Part shown: piece by piece, positions 1-4,895 of the stretch | Numbering within the stretch: the stretch's first letter is position 1 | Layout: every line of letters starts with the position of its first letter | Assembly: GCF_022712295.1 (NCBI RefSeq) | Contig: NZ_JALAGT010000126.1 | Coordinates: 1 to 5,046 of the forward strand | DNA: 5,046 nt | Source: Galactobacter sp. | GTDB lineage: Bacteria > Actinomycetota > Actinomycetes > Actinomycetales > Micrococcaceae | Reading direction: 5' to 3' | Program-made: the position numbers and the translations under genes | Notes under the pieces: generated by a model | The model's database searches: none | Told to the model about the DNA's origin: nothing | What the model saw: only the letters and a program-made list of their open reading frames with translations

Positions 1-675
1 CATCACCCCGGTCTGCTTGGACACCGATTCCACGGCACCCAGCCGCACCAGCGCGGAGCGATGAACCCGGATGAAACCGTGTTCCTCCCACCGCTGCTCC
101 AGGTCGGAGAGGGACACTCGCTCCAGGAAGCTCCCGCGGGCGGTGTGAACTCGGGCATAGTCGCCAGCTGCCGTGACGTGCGTGATCTCGGAGAGTTTCA
201 CCCGTACGGAGGTGTCGCCCTGGGACAGCAGCAAACTCTCTTCCTCGGGTTCCGCCGCTGCGGCCTGCGCCGCGGAGGACGCCGCGACGTCACGCTTCTG
301 CCTTCGCTCCGCCACCCGCGTGACCATCTCAGCCAGTCGCTGAGACCGCACCGGCTTGAGCAGGTAGTCCACCGCGGCCAGGTCATAGGCCTCCACGGCG
401 TGGGAGGCATCAGCGGTCACGAAGACCAGATCGGGGGCGGAGGCGAAACGGCGTAACACCCCTGCCAATTCCAGGCCATTGAGCCCAGGCATATGGATGT
501 CCAACAGCACCAGATCCACCGCGTGTTCCTGCAGGGTCTTCAGCGCCGCAGTGCCGGTCCGCGCGGTGAACACGGTTCCCACGCGGGAATCACGGGACAA
601 CAGGAACTCCAGCTCATTGAGGGCCGGTATCTCGTCGTCCACCACCAGCACAGAGATCACGTCGGTTCCTTTCAT
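1..675 (-). CDS. LytTR-family response regulator, C-terminus cut by window edge
   Basis: Cytoplasmic response regulator and DNA-binding partner of the adjacent kinase. 225 residues are visible before the left edge. The receiver domain covers about residues 6-125: acidic pair D13/D14, phosphoacceptor D59 in LVLLDIHMPG, T87 in FVTAD, and K107-P108 in DYLLKPVR. An Ala/Glu-rich linker follows (about 128-147). A LytTR DNA-binding domain starts near 148, with the family pattern around GDYARVHT, SFLERVSLSDLEQRW and FIRVHRSALVRL. Only the last few tens of residues should be missing. Its ATG overlaps the kinase stop codon as ATGA, so translational coupling is likely; AGGTGAG lies just upstream. A GTG at 660 preceded by AAAGGA would give the more family-typical start MISVLVVDDE and cannot be excluded. 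It probably binds the tandem box at 1984-2013. Family assignment is secure; the target is inferred. Confidence 0.95.
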   Translation of the reverse strand, partial: MKGTDVISVLVVDDEIPALNELEFLLSRDSRVGTVFTARTGTAALKTLQEHAVDLVLLDIHMPGLNGLELAGVLRRFASAPDLVFVTADASHAVEAYDLAAVDYLLKPVRSQRLAEMVTRVAERRQKRDVAASSAAQAAAAEPEEESLLLSQGDTSVRVKLSEITHVTAAGDYARVHTARGSFLERVSLSDLEQRWEEHGFIRVHRSALVRLGAVESVSKQTGVM

Positions 676-1937
676 CGTGGCTCACCTGTACTGAGCTTGG
701 GGCCCGCACCGAGCTTGGGGACTGCATCGAGTTTCGGGTGTCCGGCTTTCGCCGGAATCTGATCATCGAGGCCCTTCGCGGCAGCCGGATGGAACTTCGG
801 CAGATGCAGCATCACCGCGGTGCCCTGCCCCGGAGCGGTATCCACCGCCAAGGCTGCCGAGGGGCCGTAGAGCTGCCGCAGGCGCTGATCCACGTTGCGC
901 AGGCCCACATGGCTGCCGCTCCCGGTGCCCCTGAGCACGGAACGGATCTGTTCCGGGTCGGCGCCCACACCGTCGTCCTCCACCGTGACCAGAGCGTGGT
1001 CGCCGGCGTCGCGGACCGTGATGCTGATGTGCCCGCCATCCTCCAACGGCTCGATCCCGTGGCGCACGGCATTCTCCACCAGCGGCTGCAGACACAGCAG
1101 TGGCAGCGGCATGGACACCACCTCGGGGTCCACCTCCGTACGAACGTGCAGCCGTTCCCCGAAGCGCGCGCGTTCCAGGGCCAGATAGGACCCGATGGCG
1201 GTCAGCTCCTCGCTCAAGGTCGTGAACTCCGCCTGGCGCCGGAACGAGTACCGGGTGAAATCCGCGAATTCCAACACCAGGTCACGCGCCCGCTCCGGAT
1301 CCGTGTGGATGAAGGAGGCAATCGCGTTCAACGAGTTGTAGATGAAGTGCGGGCTGATCTGAGCCCGCAACGCCCGCACCTCGGCCTCGGCCAACACCGC
1401 ACGTTGGGATTCCAATTCGGACACGCCCAACTGGGCGGACACCCACGTGGCCGTGTCCTCCACGGCCCTGACCATGGAGGCATCGGTTCCCAGCACCGCG
1501 ACCTCGATGGCGCCCACGCGCCTCTTGCCCACCCGCAAAGGCGAGACGACCACGTGCCACACGCGGGCGCCGTCGGGCACCTTGCGGACCTTGGTCCGCT
1601 CCGCGCCGGGCCCCTCACCCAACCCCTTGGGTGAATAGCCCTCAGGCCATTCTCCGTGCGCGGCCAGCAACGAATGCGAGTCCAACAACGCCACACCCTG
1701 CGAACCCAACAACCGCTGCAGTGCCACGGCTGCCGTCTGCGCACGCTCGGCATCGAGCCCCTGCTGCAGCACCGGCGCCGTTGCCGCCACCTGATGTAAC
1801 AGCTCCAAACGAGCGGCATCGTCACTGCCGAGACTGCGGTCCCTGCGGAGGAAGCGGAGCACAATCGTCGCGGCGAGGGCCACGAAGAACACCGAGGCGC
1901 TCGCCGCGAGCACCAGCTGCGCTGCGACGGGAAGCAT
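672..1937 (-). CDS. LytS-type sensor histidine kinase
   Basis: Membrane-anchored sensor kinase (421 aa) that should phosphorylate the regulator encoded after it. One N-terminal membrane helix spans about residues 5-30, followed by RRDR on the cytoplasmic side. Residues about 45-165 form a GAF-like sensory region (weak call, from the pattern VALLDSHSLLAAHG...VGAIEVAVLG). A short coiled segment (about 172-192) leads to the His_kinase (PF06580) motif QISPHFIYNSLNAI with H197 as phosphoacceptor. The HATPase_c domain shows the N box LVENAVRHG (286-294), DDGVGAD (321-327) and the G-rich GSHVGLRNVDQRL (341-353). The ATG at 1937 is the only early start: an in-frame TGA lies eight codons upstream. No good ribosome binding site precedes it, which fits a leaderless mRNA. 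The tail after residue 381 is unusual: a REP-like palindrome and three PKL hexapeptides are translated. The ligand is unknown; the neighbouring symporter suggests a carboxylate or its metabolic consequence. Confidence 0.95.
   Translation of the reverse strand: MLPVAAQLVLAASASVFFVALAATIVLRFLRRDRSLGSDDAARLELLHQVAATAPVLQQGLDAERAQTAAVALQRLLGSQGVALLDSHSLLAAHGEWPEGYSPKGLGEGPGAERTKVRKVPDGARVWHVVVSPLRVGKRRVGAIEVAVLGTDASMVRAVEDTATWVSAQLGVSELESQRAVLAEAEVRALRAQISPHFIYNSLNAIASFIHTDPERARDLVLEFADFTRYSFRRQAEFTTLSEELTAIGSYLALERARFGERLHVRTEVDPEVVSMPLPLLCLQPLVENAVRHGIEPLEDGGHISITVRDAGDHALVTVEDDGVGADPEQIRSVLRGTGSGSHVGLRNVDQRLRQLYGPSAALAVDTAPGQGTAVMLHLPKFHPAAAKGLDDQIPAKAGHPKLDAVPKLGAGPKLSTGEPR
684..737 (-). repeat. 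three tandem 18-bp repeats inside the kinase 3' end
   Basis: Read on the minus strand, three consecutive 18-nt units encode PKLDAV, PKLGAG and PKLSTG (kinase residues 401-418). The two units nearest the stop share the ten bases CCCAAGCTCR; the first unit is more diverged (CCCGAAACTC). The hexapeptide period is exact, so the array can grow or shrink without a frameshift. It lies outside the ATPase domain and forms a Pro/Lys/Leu-spaced tail. Confidence 0.8.
741..756. repeat. REP-like palindrome within the kinase coding sequence
   Basis: TCCGGC-TTTC-GCCGGA forms a perfect 6-bp stem with a 4-nt loop. In the kinase reading direction the context GATTCCGGCGAAAGCCGGA encodes IPAKAG. This resembles the core of REP-type extragenic palindromes in many bacteria, whose accidental translation gives peptides of the IPAKAG type. 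Here it is in frame at kinase residues 394-399, immediately before the PKL repeats. The palindrome is visible directly; the REP assignment is from general resemblance only. Confidence 0.55.
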
Positions 1938-1944
1938 GAACTCA

Positions 1945-1950
1945 AGCCTA
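1945..1950 (-). promoter_or_regulatory. putative -10 hexamer for a leaderless kinase mRNA
   Basis: On the minus strand TAGGCT fits the actinobacterial -10 pattern TANNNT. It ends 7 nt before the kinase ATG, so transcription would start at or beside the A of the start codon. No Shine-Dalgarno sequence of useful quality lies in this interval, which agrees with leaderless initiation. The -35 position (about 1968-1973) matches TTGACA poorly and falls within a small inverted repeat, CCCGAC-N5-GTCGGG (1965-1981). Activator dependence would be expected if this is the promoter. Confidence 0.45.
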
Positions 1951-1983
1951 GGTGACTCTGCTCACCCGACACACCGTCGGGCG

Positions 1984-2013
1984 ACCGTTCGGCGACCAGT
2001 TCTGACCGTTCGG
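1984..2013 (+). promoter_or_regulatory. tandem LytTR-type binding site
   Basis: Two copies of ACCGTTCGG (1984-1992 and 2005-2013) are separated by exactly 12 bp. The identity extends to the 12-mer GACCGTTCGGCG at 1983-1994 and 2004-2015, repeating every 21 bp, two helical turns. The published LytTR consensus is two direct repeats of [TA][AC][CA]GTTN[AG][TG] spaced 12-13 bp, and both copies fit it at every position. The site lies between the divergent kinase/regulator and DUF485/symporter operons, so the neighbouring regulator is the obvious binder. Its centre is about 61 bp from the proposed kinase transcription start and about 175 bp from the DUF485 start codon. The repeat orientation points towards the symporter operon. 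Confidence 0.8.
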
Positions 2014-2095
2014 CGCACTGAGTCCGCCTCACGGCGATCAGGGTCGTGCTGAGTTGGAAATGCGCCTGTGGCGTAGAGCACACTCTCAAGTGGTT

Positions 2096-2111
2096 CGTGA
2101 TGTGCGTCACG
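2096..2111. promoter_or_regulatory. CRP/GlxR-like palindromic operator
   Basis: CGTGA-N6-TCACG is a perfect 5-6-5 palindrome. It matches the half-site GTGA and 6-bp spacing of CRP-family sites, including actinobacterial GlxR and mycobacterial CRP. Its centre is about 70 bp upstream of the DUF485 start codon. Monocarboxylate uptake genes are under CRP/GlxR-type control in several actinobacteria, which makes the location sensible. Binding is inferred; I could not identify a convincing -10 element downstream to say whether it would activate or repress. Confidence 0.6.
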
Positions 2112-2156
2112 CGTTGCGAGCTCCGGCAGCGCAACGAGGCTCTGCCGTGTTCCCTT

Positions 2157-2163
2157 GAGGAGG
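2157..2163 (+). promoter_or_regulatory. strong ribosome binding site for DUF485
   Basis: GAGGAGG lies 10 nt before the ATG at 2174 and is almost fully complementary to the 16S rRNA 3' end. It decides the start. It contrasts with the kinase start, which has no such site, so the two divergent operons appear to differ in translation initiation mode. Confidence 0.85.
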
Positions 2164-2173
2164 CATCCACGCA

Positions 2174-2539
2174 ATGACATCCGTACCCACGCCGGCCCCG
2201 GAGGACTTCGTCCGGGCCCAGGGGGAGGAGCGTTTCCAGAATCTGCGCAAACATCACCGCAGTTTCGCTTTCCCCATGACCGTCTTCTTCCTCGCCTGGT
2301 ATCTGCTCTACGTGGTGTTCGCGGCGTTCCTGCCGGACTTCATGAGCATCAAGGTCGTCGGAAACATCAACCTCGGCCTCGTCTGGGGCCTATTGCAGTT
2401 CGTCTCCACGTTCGTCATCACCTCGATGTACGTGTCGCACGCGAACAAGAAGATCGATCCGGAGGCTGCGGCCATCCGTGAGGAGTTGGAGCTCGCCGCC
2501 CTCAACGAGGCGCGCGCAGCCGGTAGGGGGAACAACTGA
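2174..2539 (+). CDS. DUF485 small membrane protein, symporter partner
   Basis: A 121-aa inner-membrane protein of the DUF485 (YjcH-like) family, regularly encoded directly before ActP-type symporters. Family landmarks are visible: the helix RFQNLRKHHRSFAFP (about 20-34), a first membrane helix about 33-54 including FFLAWYLLYVVF, the turn LPDFM, then GNINLGL leading into a second helix about 64-88 (LGLVWGLLQFVSTFVITSMYV). The tail is charged and helical, with DPEAAAIREELELAALNEARAAG. Length is typical of the family in actinobacteria, which carry a longer N-terminus than E. coli YjcH. The TGA overlaps the next gene's ATG by one base. The biochemical role is not established; an accessory or stabilising subunit of the transporter is the usual assumption. 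Confidence 0.95.
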   Translation: MTSVPTPAPEDFVRAQGEERFQNLRKHHRSFAFPMTVFFLAWYLLYVVFAAFLPDFMSIKVVGNINLGLVWGLLQFVSTFVITSMYVSHANKKIDPEAAAIREELELAALNEARAAGRGNN

Positions 2540-4161
2540 TGAACACCGAGACCCTGCTCGCCTTCGGAAAGACCACCGTAGGCAACTCCTGGATCAACAT
2601 CGGCATCTTCGCCGCATTCGTGCTCGTCACCCTGATCGTGGTGTTCCGTGCTTCGAAGAACAACAAGTCCGCCGCAGACTTCCTGGCCGGCGGCCGTGGC
2701 TTCTCCGGAGCCCAGAACGGTATCGCCATCTCCGGTGACTACCTCTCAGCCGCCTCGTTCCTCGGCATCGTGGGTGCCATCGCCCTCTACGGTTACGACG
2801 GATTCCTCTACTCCATCGGCTTCCTGGTGGCCTGGCTGGTGGCCCTGCTGCTCGTCGCCGAGCTGCTGCGCAACACCGGTAAGTTCACCATGGCGGATGT
2901 GCTCTCCTTCCGCCTGAAGCAGAAGCCCGTGCGTATTGCCGCGGCCATCACGACCCTGGCCGTCTGCCTCTTCTACCTGCTTGCACAGATGGCCGGTGCC
3001 GGTGGCCTCGTGGCCCTTCTGCTCGGCATCCCGGACAAGGCAGGACAGTCCGTGGTCATCGCCGTGGTCGGTGCGCTCATGATTCTCTACGTGCTGGTTG
3101 GCGGCATGAAGGGCACCACCTGGGTGCAGATCATCAAGGCCACCCTGCTGGTCCTCGGTGCGGGCGTCATGACCGTCTGGGCGCTGGCGATGCACGGGTT
3201 CAACCTCTCCGAGATCATGGGCGACGCCGTTGCCGCAGCCGGTGGCAACACCGGCCTGCTGGAGCCCGGTGCCAAGTACGGAGCCAACTTCCCGACCTCC
3301 AACATCGACTTCATCTCCCTGGGCTTGGCCCTGGTGCTCGGTACCGCGGGTCTGCCGCACGTGCTGATGCGCTTCTACACGGTGCCCACCGCCAAGGAGG
3401 CACGTAAGTCCGTGGTCTGGGCCATCTGGATCATCGGCGCGTTCTACCTCTTCACCCTGGTGCTCGGCTACGCCGCAGGCGCCATGATCGGCCCCGAGAA
3501 GATCGCGTCCGCACCCGGTGGCGAGAACGCTGCGGCCCCGCTGCTGGCGTACGAACTCGGCGGATCGGTCCTGCTCGGCGTGATCGCCGCGGTGGCTTTC
3601 GCGACCATCCTCGCGGTGGTTGCCGGCCTGGCGATCACCGCTGCGGCCTCCTTCTCCCACGACATCTATGGATCCGTGATCAAGAAGGGCAAGGCCACCT
3701 CGGAGCAGGAGGTCAAGGTCTCCCGCTGGACCATCGTGGTCATCGGCATCGTCGCGATCGTGGGCGGTATCGGCGCCAACGGTCAGAACGTGGCCTTCCT
3801 GGTGGCCCTGGCCTTCGCGGTCGCCGCCTCGGCCAACCTGCCCACCATCCTGTACTCGCTGTTCTGGAAGCGCTTCACCACCCGTGGCGCGCTGTGGTCC
3901 ATGTACGGCGGCCTGGGATCGTCGCTGTTCCTGATCATCTTCTCCCCGGTCATGTCCGGTGGCCCCACCTCCATGATCCAGGGCGTGGACTTCCACTGGT
4001 TCCCGCTGTCCAACCCCGGCCTGATCTCCATCCCGCTGGCGTTCATCCTCGGTTGGCTCGGTTCCATCACCGACAAGACCAAGGAGAGTGCGGAACTCGC
4101 GGCCGAGATGGAAGTGCGTTCCCTCACCGGTATCGGTGCGGAGCCACCCACCCATCACTGA
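2539..4161 (+). CDS. actP: ActP/MctC-type cation:acetate (monocarboxylate) symporter
   Basis: A 540-aa polytopic transporter of the sodium:solute symporter family (SSS, TC 2.A.21) that takes up acetate or related short monocarboxylates with a cation. Diagnostic stretches of the ActP subgroup are FLAGGRGFSGAQNGIAI and SGDYLSAASFLGI (48-77), GGMKGTTWVQIIKA (188-201), LGTAGLPHVLMRFYTVPT (267-284), AFATILAVVAGLAITAAAS (353-371) with SHDIYG (373-378), and AFAVAASANLPTILYSLFWKRFTTRGA (425-451). About 13 membrane helices are expected, beginning near residue 20. Length is close to E. coli ActP (549 aa). An aromatic loop, DFHWFPLSNPG, precedes the last helix, and the cytoplasmic tail ends EMEVRSLTGIGAEPPTHH. 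It starts at the TGATG overlap with DUF485, with a G-rich ribosome site (GGGGGA). Acetate, propionate and pyruvate (as for Corynebacterium MctC) are all possible substrates; the sequence alone does not decide. Confidence 0.95.
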   Translation: MNTETLLAFGKTTVGNSWINIGIFAAFVLVTLIVVFRASKNNKSAADFLAGGRGFSGAQNGIAISGDYLSAASFLGIVGAIALYGYDGFLYSIGFLVAWLVALLLVAELLRNTGKFTMADVLSFRLKQKPVRIAAAITTLAVCLFYLLAQMAGAGGLVALLLGIPDKAGQSVVIAVVGALMILYVLVGGMKGTTWVQIIKATLLVLGAGVMTVWALAMHGFNLSEIMGDAVAAAGGNTGLLEPGAKYGANFPTSNIDFISLGLALVLGTAGLPHVLMRFYTVPTAKEARKSVVWAIWIIGAFYLFTLVLGYAAGAMIGPEKIASAPGGENAAAPLLAYELGGSVLLGVIAAVAFATILAVVAGLAITAAASFSHDIYGSVIKKGKATSEQEVKVSRWTIVVIGIVAIVGGIGANGQNVAFLVALAFAVAASANLPTILYSLFWKRFTTRGALWSMYGGLGSSLFLIIFSPVMSGGPTSMIQGVDFHWFPLSNPGLISIPLAFILGWLGSITDKTKESAELAAEMEVRSLTGIGAEPPTHH

Positions 4162-4183
4162 CCCGCCAGGGTCCTGACAACCC

Positions 4184-4221
4184 CCAGGGGCGTCGCAGCG
4201 AACGGGCTGCGGCGCCCCTGG
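4184..4221 (+). terminator. hairpin terminator after the symporter operon
   Basis: Arms CCAGGGGCGTCGCAGC (4184-4199) and GCTGCGGCGCCCCTGG (4206-4221) pair over 16 positions with a single G-U pair and a 6-nt loop. The run after the stem is only CGTTT, as is common for GC-rich actinobacterial terminators. It begins 23 nt after the symporter stop codon. Confidence 0.85.
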
Positions 4222-4252
4222 CGTTTGCTCCACACCACCATGTCCGACGACG

Positions 4253-4290
4253 CAACGCGCCCAGGTGCCGAAAGGCACCTGGGCGCGTTG
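4253..4290 (+). terminator. second tandem hairpin, palindrome copy A
   Basis: CAACGCGCCCAGGTGCC (4253-4269) and GGCACCTGGGCGCGTTG (4274-4290) form a perfect 17-bp stem with a GAAA (GNRA) tetraloop. Four more pairs are possible across a 2-nt bulge (4247-4250 with 4291-4294). There is no U-tract. Its central 34 bp (4255-4288) are repeated in reverse complement at 4818-4851. It may act as a back-up terminator for the symporter operon or be a dispersed palindromic repeat. Confidence 0.75.
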
Positions 4291-4337
4291 TCGTGTGGCC
4301 TCTGTCGCTTGGGTGCCCCATTTGAGAGACTGACCCT

Positions 4338-4643
4338 ATGCAGACGGCCATCCATCTTGATGTTGATGCGATCGCTCGCGCGTGTGAAGAGCATGGTGTG
4401 GAGCGGCTACGTGTCTTCGGGTCCGTGCTGACCGACCGCTTCGACCCGGCCTCCAGCGATGTCGATTTCTTGGTTACGTTCCTGCCGGGCCGAGAGGATC
4501 TGTTTCACGACTACTTTGAGTTCAAGTCCGACTTGGAAAGAATTGTCGGGAATGACATCGATCTCATCATGGAGCGTGCGGTGAAGAACCCGTACTTCAA
4601 AGCCGCTGCTCTCAAAGGTTCTCAGGATGTCTATGCGGCCTGA
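4338..4643 (+). CDS. MNT-type nucleotidyltransferase (MntA-like antitoxin)
   Basis: A 101-aa minimal nucleotidyltransferase of the polymerase-beta fold. It shows FGSVLTDRFDPASSDVDFLV, with G28-S29 and the metal-binding pair D41-x-D43 (11 residues between S29 and D41), and the third catalytic acid D75 in GNDIDLI. In HEPN/MNT type VII toxin-antitoxin modules this protein AMPylates a tyrosine of the HEPN RNase and silences it. The fold appears complete, with all catalytic residues present. The ATG is chosen by homology to the family N-terminus; the upstream GAGAG at 4324 is a weak ribosome site and I see no clear promoter. The 3' end overlaps the HEPN frame, the usual arrangement. Hand-counted GC from 4441 to 4800 is about 54%, well below the symporter, which suggests transfer. 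Function as an active antitoxin is doubtful because its partner looks broken. Confidence 0.88.
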   Translation: MQTAIHLDVDAIARACEEHGVERLRVFGSVLTDRFDPASSDVDFLVTFLPGREDLFHDYFEFKSDLERIVGNDIDLIMERAVKNPYFKAAALKGSQDVYAA

Positions 4644-4832
4644 CGCACCTGCGCATCTGTGGGATGCAGTTGAAGCAGCTAGATCGGTTACTGTCTTTGT
4701 GCGGGGTAAGACCCTCACTGCATTCGAAGATGATTTGCTCGTCCGGTCTGCAGTAGAGCGTCAGCTGGAGATCCTTGGAGAGGCGCTGAACAGATTGCGC
4801 CGATGCGACCCCGCGATACGCGCCCAGGTGCC
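4627..4832 (+). pseudogene. truncated HEPN (DUF86/HepT-like) toxin remnant
   Basis: A frame opening at ATG 4627 (AAAGG 8 nt upstream) or, by homology, ATG 4633 (MRPDAPAHLWDAVEAA), overlapping the MNT gene by 17 or 11 bases. The visible protein matches the first half of DUF86/HepT proteins: LWDAVEAARSVTVFVRGKTL, then the core helix LLVRSAVERQLEILGEALNRLRR with CDP. In intact relatives the chain continues about ten residues later into the RN-x4-6-H motif of the RNase active site and the modified tyrosine. Here the frame runs instead into the 15-bp arm of a hairpin (AIRAQVP, then FGTWARVMP) and no RN...H pattern follows. The frame stays open to the window end, antisense to the acetyltransferase gene, so its natural stop is also lost. 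I read this as a decayed toxin gene; an unusual read-through protein is a less likely alternative. Confidence 0.75.
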
Positions 4833-4851
4833 TTTCGGCACCTGGGCGCGT
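4818..4851 (-). terminator. hairpin, palindrome copy B (inverted copy of 4255-4288)
   Basis: ACGCGCCCAGGTGCC (4818-4832), loop TTTC, then GGCACCTGGGCGCGT (4837-4851): a perfect 15-bp stem. The whole 34 bp is the exact reverse complement of copy A, so read leftwards it also has the GAAA loop. It lies 44 nt beyond the acetyltransferase stop codon and can terminate that leftward transcript. A smaller 9-bp hairpin (one G-U pair, 4851-4872) lies between. Confidence 0.75.
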
Positions 4852-4895
4852 GTCATGCCGTCGGGCATGGCAATGTCGATGGTGGGGCGGCCGGA

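Noticed and set aside
738..1634. Long plus-strand open frame opposite the kinase (298 codons)
   Set aside because: Low-complexity His/Arg/Gly-rich product without recognisable motifs; the minus strand encodes clear kinase boxes.
2054..2079. TTGGAA with TAGAGC as a sigma-70-type promoter for DUF485-actP
   Set aside because: The spacer is 14 nt, too short, and TAGAGC lacks the final T of TANNNT. The promoter of this operon remains unidentified.
2112..2136. Inverted repeat CGTTGCG-N11-CGCAACG in the DUF485 leader, considered as a riboswitch or attenuator
   Set aside because: Only 7 bp with an 11-nt loop; it competes with another 6-bp pairing (2124-2147) and there is no conserved aptamer pattern, so not supported as a feature.
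1328..2257. Minus-strand frame spanning the divergent control region (309 codons)
   Set aside because: It runs out of frame through the kinase and over the LytTR and CRP-like sites; Arg/Ser/Trp/Cys-rich composition marks it as a shadow frame.
2746..4278. Long open frame on the minus strand opposite the symporter (510 codons)
   Set aside because: Its translation is rich in His, Gly, Asp and Gln with no domain pattern, as expected from the complement of a GC-rich membrane-protein gene. The plus strand has an unmistakable ActP.
4255..4851. A loxP/FRT-like pair of tyrosine recombinase sites
   Set aside because: The 34-bp size is suggestive, but the spacer between arms is only 4 nt against the usual 6-8 nt, the arms form one continuous hairpin, and no recombinase gene is present.
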